Below, piece after piece: positions 35,119 through 46,429 of a stretch of DNA of 64,000 bases; the stretch's first letter is position 1; the number at the start of each line of letters is the position of its first letter. This DNA is from Bedellia somnulentella (Eukaryota > Arthropoda > Insecta > Lepidoptera > Bedelliidae), in assembly GCA_963576735.1 (NCBI GenBank), contig OY755170.1, forward strand, positions 26,086,875 to 26,150,874, read 5' to 3'. The notes below the pieces were generated by a model. The model saw only the letters and a program-made list of their open reading frames with translations, had not been told where the DNA came from and made no database searches. The translations under genes and the position numbers were made by a program.

Positions 35119-35261
35119 CAGACGAAGACAAAGACCGTGAGAGCGGAGACAGTAAATCGTCTAACACGTCCCCGTCGAGCGCGCAGGCGGCTCTCAACGT
35201 GATACAGCGTCGACGTAGACCCAAACGGAGGTCTACGGGCGTCGGGAATGTTGATATGGAT
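35119..35261 (+). CDS. Mbs: Mbs exon: second Rho-kinase-type site, NAGNAG acceptor
   Basis: The acceptor GTTGCAGCAG|AC allows starts at 35119 or 35122, adding or removing one Ala while keeping frame (entry phase 1). The exit is GAT|GTGAGT in phase 0. It encodes an acidic D/E/K/R stretch, SNTSPSSAQAALNVI and QRRRRPKRRSTGVGNVDMD. MYPT1 has RERRRPREKRRSTGVSF here. The Thr codon at 35235-35237 matches Thr853, the second Rho-kinase site, which in vertebrates affects myosin binding. Kinase use is inferred from the family. Confidence 0.97.
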
Positions 35262-35336
35262 GTGAGTTATTATTGCTATCTAATATATACTATAAATGCA
35301 CTTTACAAACACAGAACGCACTATTTTTGTCATCGC

Positions 35337-35505
35337 ATTGTTCCCGCCGAATATCCCCGAAGGGTTAAGAGAGAGGCCCTCATACTGCTGCGCATCACGT
35401 AATATTTTTGCCACCTGTTATTTACTCTAAACCCGTTGGCTTGGCTGTGCATTGACATAATAGAGGGTGGGCCTATCGTCTTTTGTTTGAGTACACTGTC
35501 TCACT
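35337..35505 (-). mobile_element. degenerate tRNA-headed SINE fragment
   Basis: GCCGAATATCCCCGAAGGGT at the left and GGTGGGCCTATCGTCTTTTG near the right match the family's 3' part on the minus strand. The middle is diverged. Confidence 0.6.
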
Positions 35506-35513
35506 GAGACTAT

Positions 35514-35643
35514 AGTCTGATTTTTAATTCGAGTCAGTAAAATGACAGGTGCAACTGTCACTGATACATCTTTTTGTATGTATCAGTGACAGTTAGTGAC
35601 AGTTGCACCTGTCATTTTACTGACTCGAATTAAAAATCAGACT
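35514..35643. mobile_element. near-perfect hairpin MITE
   Basis: AGTCTGATTTTTAATTCGAG continues through TCAGTAAAATGACAGGTGCA and ACTGTCACTGATACAT. All of it is mirrored on the right arm ending TTAAAAATCAGACT. The arms are about 56 bases, with one extra TTAGTGACAG unit in the right arm and a short TCTTTTTGT-like loop. The lack of mismatches points to a recent origin. Confidence 0.85.
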
Positions 35644-36451
35644 TTAAGTACTATTTAGCCATGTGGATTATCTTACAATAAATTCGTCATAACCAGAAAA
35701 CTTGGTAAATAAACTACACATATGTTATATACAAGAGACAGAGGTGTAGACTCTACTCAAGGTTCGAATCCAGGTCTTTCAAGTTAGAAGCGGTGGCCTT
35801 AGCTATCATGGTTGTATTTCCAAGATCCCATTAAATTTAACTAATTAATCTACTTTGTGACGAGATGCTACTCGAGCATGCTTTATTAATTCGGTTGAGT
35901 CACTTAATGATGCTATCTATCCATGCCGACAATTCCAACCTACACTTTTACGCATAAAGATATCCAACTACAGAATAATTGCGTTTTGTCTTGGTTATTT
36001 TTGATTTACATTAATGCTTACCTGGTATGGGACCATGAAGTCAGCTTATGTAATAAAAACTTATAACAACAACAATATCACCAAAGAGATATTATTTAAC
36101 GACTGTTATTCCTCAATAAAAGGTTTCTTTCGTGGACAATAGACTTACAATAGTATATGGGATAGTAAATACCGTAGCCAATTTTGATATTGACACTTTT
36201 CAGTAACAAGTTTTGAAAACATAAAAATGCTGAAATAAAGGATTCTGAAAACTCTCTCTTAAATAATTAACTAGTAGTCTCGGAGGAAGCCTCAGTCTTA
36301 AAGGTAGGGTTAGTAAAAAGTAATCTATCCACCTGAGAAGTCTCAAAACGCAATTATTATAATCAAAGTAACATGCTCTTGATTTAAATGCTCTTTTATT
36401 TTCTAATTTCTGACTTTGGGTCAAGTTAGATAACTTAATTTTTGTTTGTAG

Positions 36452-36502
36452 GATATCGTGAATGATAAAGGAGCCGGTGAAGAAGAATCGGAAAGTGCAC
36501 AG
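36452..36502 (+). CDS. Mbs: Mbs exon: 17-codon acidic cassette
   Basis: Acceptor TTTGTTTGTAG, phase 0 in and out, donor CACAG|GTAAAT. It encodes DIVNDKGAGEEESESAQ, an acidic segment directly after the RRSTGV block. It corresponds to MYPT1's FWTQDSDENEQEQQSDTEEG. Because it is short, symmetric and phase 0, skipping would not disturb the frame. It precedes an 11.5 kb intron in the long transcript. Confidence 0.92.
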
Positions 36503-38361
36503 GTAAATATATTTTTTATAATAATCCAACTTTAATATTATTTCCAAATTTAATATTTTTCATATTGTTATAAACATTTATTCACATCGCAACTTATTCT
36601 TTAATATATCATTGTAACATAGTAAGTCCTTTTTGTGGCTTATGTCATACCTTCATACACACATACATATTACAACACTACCCTCCCGATGACTGATGGT
36701 CATTGAGTGAAACTATTAGCAACTTACCTTCAACCATACTTTCCATGATATATGGACAATTCTGAATAACATAAAAACATTTATGGCAATGTACTGAAAA
36801 GTGGTAGTGAGTGAGAAAATTTGATGATTACGGTTCTCAACGAAATGTCCAACTGTCATTCGTGTAACCTGAGATACGCGCTAATAGCCTAGCTCACTTC
36901 AACCTTGAAAATTATTGTCACATTTATACCTGAACAGAGACTGTTATATCAGTTAAAGGCATTCAATCTGAAAACCGTCAACACAATACATACATACATA
37001 TAGTCACGATTATAGTTCCCGAAACAGCCCGAGCTACTACGGATATAAAACCTGCACTTATAGATGATCATTTTTGATAAGTCTCGCCACATCGCTCAAA
37101 AACATCTTGAAAGTTACATGGCCTGAATGCCCTCCTTCGACACAATAAGAAATGTACTATCTAACCTGGCTACATAGTTTTATACATACTAGTACTTATG
37201 TCACATATGTAAAAAACTAACATCTTTAAATATAATAATTAATCGCGCGCGCGTGTGATTTATCTACATACGCGAGACGCCAAAATATACGTGCGAGAGA
37301 TGACGTCATCGAACCTCGCACTTGACGGATTAGCGCGTCTCAAAGCCACCGCGAACGCATCACTGAAATAACATTAGTCATCTCTTTGTTAGTGGTGGTT
37401 GCAATTCAACCGTGGATCTGAGATGAAAGAGGCAATTTGTTCATGAGAATTGGGTAATAAGCAACAATAGATGTTTAGCGTTGGAAGAAAAGGAAATATA
37501 AAAACAAACGGCAAAGTGCGAGTCTGATCGCGCACGAAAAGTTTTACACCATTGTGTCACGTAAACGTCAGGGTTTATAATCCTAATTAAATATTTATTA
37601 ATTTCAATGTGAATGGTATAAGTGAAATTTCGTAGATATCTTAAATAGCTATCACATTCGTGTATCAATATGCCGAAAAGCCCTGCGTGGAAATACCATT
37701 AAATATTTATACATCGCTTGTGAAAATTTACGGTAACGCTAAAACCGATAAGATAACGGATAACATCACAAACTGAAATTAATATTAACGATTTATTAGT
37801 GATTTGTCCCCCACCTATATAAGACATAGAACCATGAAGCTACTAACTAAACAGGAGAGAGTACTCACAAAAATATGGTAAACAAAAATGCAATTTATTA
37901 CCATGCAATAAAGTTAATTATCTTTTAAAGACTGTCAAGCAGAGAAACGTCCTAGAACGAGAGCCTTGTGAGAGAGAAGTGTGTCCCGCTCGCACGGTTG
38001 CCAGTCGAGATTAAGTTCAAAGAAAAACAAATTAAACTTATTTATAGGGAGTATTTTATAAAAAGCAGGTTATAAACTGTTCCTTTTTTGTATTTTATTT
38101 TAATTATTATTGTCGCCTATCGATTTGGAGATAAATAATTGGTTAAGTTTGGCAAAAGGGATATTAATATTTGTCACGGGTATCCCCATCGAAACAAGAT
38201 AAATGTGGTGTCCACAATTTATCATCTGTTTGAGTGTTTTGGAGCTTTTATCATTTAATAGTGATAAATATGGGTTCATGTTATGGAACAATAAATAAAA
38301 TAACCTGTATCATCTCGAACTTTACCACATGAATGCATTAAACGATTTGAATTTGGTTTTG

Positions 38362-38420
38362 CTCAAAAAGTGGCTCAGGAAATTTTAATTCTCAAGCACT
38401 GGCTACCCATTCTTTTATAA
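38362..38420 (+). mobile_element. TATG-tailed element fragment
   Basis: CAAAAAGTGGCTCAGGAAAT and CTCAAGCACTGGCTACCC match the 3' third of the family. Confidence 0.5.
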
Positions 38421-38561
38421 TCTATTAATTAAGAATAAATATGTATAAAAAACACGTTGATTTACCAAAAACAATGTATATATGTAAATATAAGTGTTTT
38501 TATAATATATTTTTTTATAATGTATGTATGTAAATATAACTAATAAATAAAGGAAAGAAAA

Positions 38562-38639
38562 ATTTCGACACAGGTGGGGATCGAACCCGCGACCTCGGGT
38601 ATACGCCCCCGTCGCTCTGCCAATTGAGCTACCGTGTCA
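38562..38639 (-). repeat. tRNA-like repeat (tRNA-derived), copy 1
   Basis: On the minus strand, GACACGGTAGCTCAATTGGC begins a cloverleaf-like unit with D arm, GCGTATA anticodon loop, T arm GGGTTCGATCC and matching 3' acceptor CTGTGTC. The loop has C in place of the universal U33, and CCA is not encoded. Flanking ATTTTTCTTTCCTTTA is shared with the copies at 53700 and 59935. That shared flank marks a repeat family and not a working tRNA gene. A 22-base direct repeat ATATGTAAATATAAGTGTTT(TT) lies at 38480 and 38691. Confidence 0.7.
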
Positions 38640-40065
38640 AAGGCTGCATCAGGTCCCCACATGAGGTTTTCATGAACAAAAACATTCAAAATATGTAAAT
38701 ATAAGTGTTTTTGTATCCTTTAGAGGAACTCTTATTAAAACACCAACAGATGGTCACCCTACTTAAAACGAGACACAGTTCGCCAGTTAGCCATCCTTTT
38801 TCAGGACACTTTAGGTCGCCAGCGCGCGTTCCTGTTTAAATAATACTTCCATGCATAGAACAAAGAAAATTAAGTTAAATATAGATTAAAAAAATATTAA
38901 TCATAATTAAATAAATAGTGATGGACAATGGATTCTGTTGGTGCTCTCACGTTTCGTTTGCTTCTTAACTATAATAGCTATTTCAATCTGAAAGAATAGA
39001 GTTCGGTGGGCCAGTTTATAATAGGGATTCTTAACCTGTGATCAATGGGTTCCGTGAAATGAAAGCTAGGCGTCTAATGGGAAGTCTTGCGCTGTGAGTA
39101 AATATTGTATTTATCACAGCATAATTTCGGAAAGGGTCCAGGACCTCTATATAATCTCGAAATATCTAGAGACTTAGACTAAGGCAAAGACTTTAAGTTC
39201 CTAAATTCCCCTTTATTATGCAAACTCATCCTACGATGCACCAACTACAAGCCCAACCGATGCGGCCACCCATCTCTTAAAACACCCAAAATACGCATCA
39301 TGCTACATCCACTGAAATAATTAAGAATATTCTGTATAAGGAAGGAGTAATACTATTCTTAGCTGCCACTGCACTCCAATCCTTTCTTTATGCTTTGTAA
39401 AGATAGTATTTGGCCAAATCAGACAGCCTGTGACACGATGCCCGTAGACAAACGCACATGGCCCTGTGACGTCACAGAATACTATATTTAAGCGAGTTTT
39501 AAATGTAAAAGCTTTTTGTAGCTACACCATTTATTTTTGGCGATTCGCCGACTCCGGCCGCGTAGCCGCGTCGAATACGAATATGCAACGATATCTTTAA
39601 GTCTCATTAGAAGACAATATTTTTTTGTACAAAAAGTAATCAATACGAAATTATTATTTGTATATTGTTTATGTTTTACTATCTTTCAGTCTCGTTAGCA
39701 ATCTTTTATTAGATGAATACAAAAGTAATTAAGAAATTAAGTATATGCAATTTTTTTTGTGCTGTACTTATAGATTCTAAATCTTTCTTTTGTAACATAC
39801 TTTTTTTTCTTTATTACTTTATATTGATCTTTTTACCTAATAAATTCTTTTACTTTACAATGTCACGAAGATCTAATTCTAAAAATACAACTCCAGTAAT
39901 GTTAATATGTAAATCGAGCTTTGGCGAAGATTTAAATTACGATTGTGTACCCAAAATTGAAATGCTGCCAGTCCAATCCCTTTCAGCTGGTTTTGTAGTG
40001 CGTTACCTGGATTATTGTATAATTTAAATTACCAACCATCCTTTTCTATCATATTTCCGCTACTC

Positions 40066-40133
40066 GACTTCCTAAAGCGGCTTAGGACATTCTGATGCCC
40101 TGACTACCCCGTTTTGCGATTTATAGCCGTGTG
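40066..40133 (+). mobile_element. TATG-tailed element fragment
   Basis: GACTTCCTAAAGCGGCTTAG to GATTTATAGCCGTGTGAA matches the 3' end of the family, diverged. Confidence 0.55.
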
Positions 40134-41186
40134 AATGCTTTTCCAACTTAGCTACGATTATGTAGCGGGCATTATTCATATTATAATCGTATTTTTATTT
40201 TCTTTCGTAACTTCGATAACTCAGTGTCAAAGAAACTCCGATGCAGAGACGCTTTCTATTGACGGTTTCAAGTGAAATTAAATACAAATTTTCGTAACAC
40301 GTTCGCAAAACGAAAAAATAATTATGTACCCGTTTTAATTGTACTTTTGATAAATAACTTTGATTCTGTCATTTATTTTTATTTTCTTTCTTGACTGCTC
40401 CTACTAGATCGTGAAGTTTCAGAATTATATAGTAAGTGTACAGTTTCCGATAGAGGGTAAGTCCAGTTTTTGGCTTCCAAATCTGAAAGGCACGTTTTTT
40501 CAATAAGCCATTTTAGGGCAAGGATTTTTAGAAAGTGTACTCTAATTCTCTAATTTTACCTTCAACCCACCGTGAAGGGCATATCAACATTTTTCTAACA
40601 GACTTCTACCACATGTGAAAGAGTATACATTCTAGGTTTTCAAAACTCTCTTACCTCTCTATGAGTATAAAGGGTTTCCACCCTTTATTACGCTACATGT
40701 AGGATTTTCCAAATACGATCTCGTTATGCCATTTTTTATACATTTACTTAAACGGTGGACATATTAAACCATTAAATATATTTTTATTTGTTTGTTATTG
40801 TGTAATTTTTTGTTACTATACTTTCTATCGATTCGAAAAATCCTATTTGGTCAATTTCTTCAGATAAAAGTTATTTACAACATACATCATGCAGGCAATA
40901 TTTGCATTTAGACATTTACGAGATATTAAAATGATGTATCTATTAAATGTACGGTGTAACGAAATCTTAACAATCAAATGAGTCACTCAGCTCGGAGAAA
41001 CGCACGATTGTGTCTTATTTTTATAACATATTCACTAAAAGATTTCTCAATATTCAGCGCAGATGTTCGGAGGGCCGACTGTGTAACGATAAAAATAGTT
41101 TGATGATATTATAAATCATTATGTTTTAAAAACCAGTGTGAAATAAACAAACATATCCATGACATAAACATAACATAAACATAAAC

Positions 41187-41634
41187 GTTCACGCCGAATA
41201 TCCCCGAAGGGGTTGGCAGAGGTACTAATACTTCTGAACATCACGTGACTTTGTCACCTGGTGTTCAGAGTACCCACGTTTTGCATGGACAGTGTACTCA
41301 CGTGATAGGGGGCAGGCCTATCGCCGTTTTGTACGAATACACTGTCACATGACTAAGTACAACTCAGCCATGTGGGTTTCCTCACGATGTTTTCCCTCAC
41401 CGTTAACAACGATTTTTGACGTCGATGTTGAAATAGCAAAATGCTCAGTAACTATCAAAACCATGTTGGAAGATTTGGGAATGGATGAGGATGAAGAACC
41501 ATGATAAATTAACCACACATAAGTCTTTAGAAAAGACAAATTGGTGTAGGCCCGACCCAGGATTTGAACACTAGTCGTTTGCACGATAACCGAGTGTTCT
41601 ACCCACTGGGCTATCACGGTTGCTGCACATATCC
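41187..41634 (-). mobile_element. tRNA-headed SINE carrying a Skp1 insert
   Basis: Read on the minus strand, the element starts with a tRNA-like head (GTGATAGCCCAGTGGGTAGA, then box B GTTCAAATCC). It continues through GGGAAAACATCGTGAGGAAA and CTATCACGTGAGTACACTGT to the 3' end CCGAATATTCGGCG-like and GGCGTGAACGTTTATGTTTA. The same body occurs at 6700, 10648, 35337, 42853 and 49095. It is interrupted at 41412-41500 by a coding fragment of another gene. Confidence 0.8.
41412..41500 (+). pseudogene. Skp1 coding fragment inside a SINE
   Basis: The + strand reads [20 protein letters not shown] then [10 protein letters not shown] without interruption for 29-30 codons. This is the N-terminal segment of Skp1, the SCF ubiquitin-ligase adaptor (human: [20 protein letters not shown] and LGMDDEG). 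Other SINE copies run directly from CCGTTAAC to CATGATAAATTAA at this place, so the fragment is an insertion or a template-switch product. It has no start, no splice context and is far too short to be functional. Confidence 0.85.
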
Positions 41635-42063
41635 ATGACTTAGAAAATAAAAGTTTTTTAAATACGGAATTCATGCATTTATAAATTTATTTGCATTAAG
41701 CGTTATTTTATATCTGTTACTGCCCTAGTAAATAGAAACAATTTGATGTTAATAAATGTGAGGTATACTTGCACCGAAATATTGAACATGGAATACCAAA
41801 AGTATATAAGAATACTTTGGTCTGGACTAAAACTAAAGTCTGTAAAAACTAACTGATGCAAACCCCAAGTATAGAATAATTTGTGTAGTTAATGTTTAGC
41901 TTTTTATTTAACACTTGTGGCGGTGTTATTTGACCACTGCCCATCCCCTATGACACTTAGCGTGATGTTTTAGTAATGCGTTAGCAATACATATATCGGA
42001 TGAGCAGCCTCGAAACCTTTTCGTTACAAGCAAACAAACAAGTGTTTCCTCTCTGTAATACAT

Positions 42064-42235
42064 AGATATACTCACGCTCTTAGTTCTCATTGGGCAAAGA
42101 CTTTCGATCGCCACTTTATAAGACCCTGGCAAACCTCTCGAGCTCCGCATACATTCATTTATTTTTTAAACATGCTTTTTAATTTTTCACACTTCTAACT
42201 TCTGACTTTTTGAGCACCTTCTCCATTTGATGTAA
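42064..42235 (-). mobile_element. diverged LINE 3'-end copy
   Basis: ATACTCACGCTCTTAGTTCT, CGATCGCCACTTTATAAGAC and CTTTTTGAGCACCTTCTCCA align with the 10845 copy on the minus strand. Confidence 0.7.
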
Positions 42236-42524
42236 GTGTAATAAGCAATATTATAATAATAGATACAATTACTTTACTTTTTACTTAAGGGTACCATTTT
42301 ACTCGAATTACGAGTATTGACAATCAAATAACATGTATACGAAAATGCCCATAACTATTATTATCTTCAGACTTTGGAGCATTGTAGATCGTTGGTAATA
42401 ACTGCATAGGGCAGTTTTCTTGTAGAAAAACTTAAGCAAGTCGGTTATTATTATTGTAGGTTGTAATTAACTAGGTCTTCTGGCAGTTGTATGAAAGTTT
42501 TCTCCCTTTATTAACCAGATCTGA

Positions 42525-42662
42525 AGGGCAAGCACGAGCCGTGTTTAAACTAGTTATCGCGTTGGATAAAGCAGCCATCTCTTACGCACTTACTTAGTAT
42601 CGTATTATGCCATCTCATTCTAACCGTTATTGTGTCGATATAATAGTGCTCGTGCTTGCCCT
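42525..42662. mobile_element. 138-bp MITE with 15-bp terminal inverted repeats
   Basis: AGGGCAAGCACGAGC at the left is mirrored exactly by GCTCGTGCTTGCCCT at the right. The interior (AACTAGTTATCGCGTTGG and so on) is non-coding. No clear target duplication. Confidence 0.7.
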
Positions 42663-42852
42663 GCGGGTATTGAATTACATCCCATGAAAGCAATGTTAGG
42701 CTTTATGATTTAAATGAAAAATAACTTACGATCGAAATTGGTAAGTTCTTGCAGCAATAGCGGAAAAATTTACCCTTTCATAAGAGCAACGTAGCCTTAC
42801 ATCGGAGCAACGTAAATAATTAACTTATATATATACTTTTGTTTTGTTTGGA

Positions 42853-43052
42853 CAGTGTTGTTTTCACGATATAGGCGGCAGGCATGCCGCCGAAAACAGT
42901 GTCAAGTGAATAAGTTCCACTCACGCATTTGGGTTTCGTCACGCTGTTTCCCCTCATGATTAATAGCCTTGATAAATTACCAAACATATTACTTAAAAAA
43001 TATACAGTTGGGTTTGACCTTACGTCTCCTGCATCAGGAACAGTGAGGAACA
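42853..43052 (-). mobile_element. diverged tRNA-headed SINE copy
   Basis: Matches the SINE body: GGCAGGCATGCCGCCGAAAA, GGGTTTCGTCACGCTGTTTC and GATAAATTACCAAACATATT align with the 41187 copy, with many substitutions. The head is eroded. Confidence 0.6.
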
Positions 43053-43111
43053 TCAACTTTGTTATCATGTTAAACAAAACATACTAGAATATAAAATTTA
43101 TGTTTTGAGAT

Positions 43112-43359
43112 TGCTGTGTAGTGTCGCCTTAAAATAGCACTACCCCAATTCTTCCGGTGGGTGTACGTAAGAGGCGACTAACGGTATTGGGGGCTTTTAA
43201 GGGATTTTTGGGCGATGCGGTTGGAGACCCATCACCAACAAGCTTTATCTTACCATCTTTTCCCCACACAACTTTCCAAAAGTGGCTGAGGAATTTCTAA
43301 TTCCTTAGCTCTGGTTACCCCTTCTAGGGATTTAAAGCTGTGAATATATGTAAGTATGT
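43112..43359 (+). mobile_element. full-length TATG-tailed element with target duplication
   Basis: GCTGTGTAGTGTCGCCTTAA through GGGCGATGCGGTTGGAGACC to AGCTGTGAATATATGTAAGT. ATGTTTTGAGAT flanks it at 43100-43111 and 43360-43371. Confidence 0.85.
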
Positions 43360-44634
43360 ATGTTTTGAGATGAAAGATTGTAATACATATGCTGAATGAG
43401 CTTTTAATTATCTTTTTGGTTAACTGAAAAAGTAGATACCATTAAAACAAGTGAACGGAAATGAATTGAAAAATAAACACCCTATATAACAAACACAAAT
43501 ATATATTTTTTTAATTATACTTAGCACTTCAGCGTCACGCTACTACTACTGGCTACGCAAAACAAGGAATAGTTTGATTGCATGCCTGGTTTTGGCTAGC
43601 ATATTAGAAAGAAGAATGGGCATATACCTTTCTATAAAACTTTACAACCGTTATAAGTTCTAAAATAGATTTTTATACGTATACAATTGATATTTGCTTT
43701 GTTTTTCGTAAACGAACTCTTGTTTCTCGTGATCCCATGGTTCCGTGACTGGGTATCGGGTGTTCGAATCCCGAGTATTCAGGTCAGTGGTGTTAAGAGA
43801 ACGCACAGCGGCGTTAACATGAAAATAGAATCTATTTTTAGTAAAACCGAAGACAAAACTCTAGCGTGAAGTCACTGACTCAATTTTATGCATTGTTATT
43901 TATTGATATGATCCAATATTTACTTGGAGAACAATCATTATTTTGAAGTTTTTTAATATTTTTATATCTAGTCGTGAAACTCGTGAACCATTCATATGAG
44001 TAATGCAGAAACGGTGGCTCTCGCCTCGGTGTTCAATCGGATGTTGTGGTTCAAACAAAGGCTTAATGGTGATATGATATCTGCCCACATTAATCTCGTC
44101 CCCACCAATAAAGTAAGAATCCGGTATTTGTTATTGTTACACCACTTCTTTACCGTTCGATAAATGTTACTAAAACAAAATATTATAATCCGACATCAAA
44201 ATAATAAAATGGCCTAGTCTGAGTCAGACTCGCGCACCAAGGGTTCCGCACCAACATCTAGCTAATATATATCACTGTATAGTGTATAATGTATCCACTA
44301 CCTTGGTTAAACCTATGCCGTAAAAGTAGCGCCATCTAGTAGTTTTTTAATTTATTTAGTTTTTATATTTTTTTATTTTGCTATTATCACGGCCATTATA
44401 ATAATTAAATTGATTCTCAAAAACGAACGTAAATAATTATTATTCGCGTTAAAGTTCATGCTCATGCATTAAATTAAAATAACACTATGTTTGTAAAATT
44501 CTTATTCAATACTTCCAGCTCAAAAAAAATCGAAGTGTTAAAAAACTAAAGTAAACTCCAGACAGTTTGGCACCCTACTTACCCACCTACCTACGTTTGG
44601 TGCAATTTCAAAGCCAACCAAAGATTATAAAACA

Positions 44635-44770
44635 CAATACACACTGACACCGCTGGCCCGCCGACTATGACCGGCGACACAACCCGGCGGCCTGTGTGAA
44701 AAGTATTATGTCTAACCTATGTATGAAAACTAGACCACCGACCCGGCCCGGCGGGCTCAATGTGTATTGA
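44635..44770. mobile_element. GC-rich imperfect inverted-repeat element
   Basis: AATACACACTGAC at the left and TCAATGTGTATT at the right are inverted partners, and inside them GGCCCGCCG faces CGGCCCGGCGGGC. The GC-rich core stands out from AT-rich flanks. Probably a small DNA transposon remnant. Confidence 0.55.
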
Positions 44771-45157
44771 GCTTAAGTAATACACAATAAAATAAACTTC
44801 GCAAAAATCAACCTTGAATTAGCAGGTGGAGAAAATACACTGGACAAATATCAGCTAATATTCATTTTCAACTGTTTAGTCAGAGGAAAAACGAATAGAA
44901 GCCGGAAACGCTCGCCGCTATCACATAAATATTAAATCTTTAAATTGGCATCATCTCACTGTTCCCCATTATTGGTCTAAAGTTTACTTGGCATAAAAGA
45001 AAAATTTAAGAAAAGGGCTACTGGAAATGAGATTACAAATCTTTCACCTGCTGTCACCATTTCTTTCACATTAAGTATAAAAAATCCAAGATGTGTATTA
45101 AACGCCATGCTTTACATTAAAAATGATTAAAACAAAACAAACGGCTACAAAGCAAAG

Positions 45158-45318
45158 GGGAAGCTAGAGATTTAGAATCAGAAAGCCTTCTGCCACTTTT
45201 GGAAGTTTAGTGGGAAAAAGTCGCCCTACAATAACTTTAAAGCTTTTATAGTTTCTTACTACACTTTGGGGATGAAAATGGCTTAGTGCTACTGTAAGTT
45301 GGTCCTACACAGCTTTGT
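45158..45318 (-). mobile_element. TATG-tailed element, diverged
   Basis: GGGGAAGCTAGAGATTTAGA, GCCACTTTTGGAAGTTTAGT and GTTGGTCCTACACAGCT, in minus orientation. Confidence 0.55.
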
Positions 45319-46261
45319 ACTGTGTAAATATAAAAAGACGTACAACAATTATTCAAATTCAATCATAATTTCAGTACGACAAACACTAATCTATTCTCAA
45401 TTCGGCCATAGTATTTAACAATAAATAAGGATTTTAAATAAGGTTTTTTTGTTGATTTACCCTATTTTATTGCATTATAAGGAAGAAATACATTGTCTTA
45501 GCCTAGACTTATTTTCTTTATACGTATGCCACAAACATATTCTTCAGTGAGTACGAATTCAGTAAAAACGGTGTAGAAAGATTTTGCTTCAAGGATTAAT
45601 TGATAAAAAAAAATAAAAAGATGAAATCAATCCGAGAAATTGCTTTATTATGTGGATCTGGTCATATTGCAATACTTCCTCATTTCGAAGCAAGCGTATG
45701 CGGTTTTCATTTTGAAACGCTCTCGTCCCCACATCTGCGCCTGAAACTAATCAAAATCATAACATACGAGTACTTGAATGTTATTTACGATTTTATTTAC
45801 CACAAGTTTATCCAATAACATCGCGAACCACTCGGCTATCTCCGTATTTACTCTGGATGCATAGCATTCGGACGTCATATGGCTCTCCGCGTTCGCACGA
45901 ACAAACTGTCGGTAATGAGTGTGTATTAATAGGCGGTTACCTGTGCGGCCCGCTCGCCAAACCAGCAGCATTGACGGATATGTAACATTTATTTCCGGCA
46001 CGTCCTTGCTACTCAGCATCAGGACAATGTCACACGCTTGACACTGATCCCAAATTTATTTATCGCTCACTAGATATATTACTCGCGCCGTTGTTTATTC
46101 ATTGATTCTCGTAAATACGCGTTTTATGGCTCATACATGTTTCTAATATACTCGACTGCAACTGGTGTCTAAAATTATAAACACCTAATCGAACTGTCCG
46201 TTCTAGTTAGCGTTAGACGTGTTATCTTTCTCTTATATTGTGACGATTTGACAGTATGTAA

Positions 46262-46429
46262 GTGAAGCGGGGCGATGATCCCGTGTTTTGGACGGGCAAC
46301 AGGAGTCACGTGTCAGTTTCGGTTTGCGCGGCGTCTCGCTCACACCGCTCCGCCGCGTGGGCGGGCAATTTCAGCCGATGCTGTAGTACGGTCGCGCAGT
46401 GATCCCGCGAGCGCCGCCGTGACCGCACC
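46262..46429 (+). promoter_or_regulatory. GC-rich internal promoter region of the short Mbs transcript
   Basis: The 170 bases before the internal start codon are much richer in GC and CpG than anything nearby. They contain CACGTG (46308), a TCAGT insect initiator-like word (46313-46317) and a GGGCGG box near 46360. No TATA box is apparent. If transcription starts at the initiator-like word the leader would be about 115 bases. An in-frame TGA at 46400-46402 shows the following ATG is not an extension of a longer frame. Promoter activity is inferred. Confidence 0.6.

Larger units (their letters stand above)
35262..36451. other. Mbs intron with SINE piece and hairpin
   Basis: Holds a minus-strand fragment of the tRNA-headed SINE (35337-35505), the hairpin element at 35514-35643, and a tRNA-like box B (GGTTCGAATCC) near 35761. 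Nothing else noticed. Confidence 0.6.
36503..46429. other. long Mbs intron upstream of the internal promoter
   Basis: About 9.9 kb to the internal first exon. It holds a degenerate TATG-tailed copy (36985-37130), a CG-alternating block with a TGACGTCA palindrome (37243-37310), a tRNA-like repeat (38562-38640) and a TGACGTCA plus TATA motif (39478-39492). Further along lie TATG-tailed copies (38362, 40066, 43112, 45158), SINE copies (41187 with a Skp1 insert, 42853), a LINE tail (42064) and inverted-repeat elements (42525, 44635). I see nothing in 45330-46250. Confidence 0.6.

Noticed and set aside
39713..40027. another alternative first exon (MSRRSNSKN...) of Mbs
   Set aside because: No usable in-phase GT donor of good quality was found at its end and the N-terminal half is a low-complexity Phe/Leu run.
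45747..46019. 90-codon minus-strand open frame upstream of the internal promoter
   Set aside because: No motif and no sign of a divergent gene; could not be supported.
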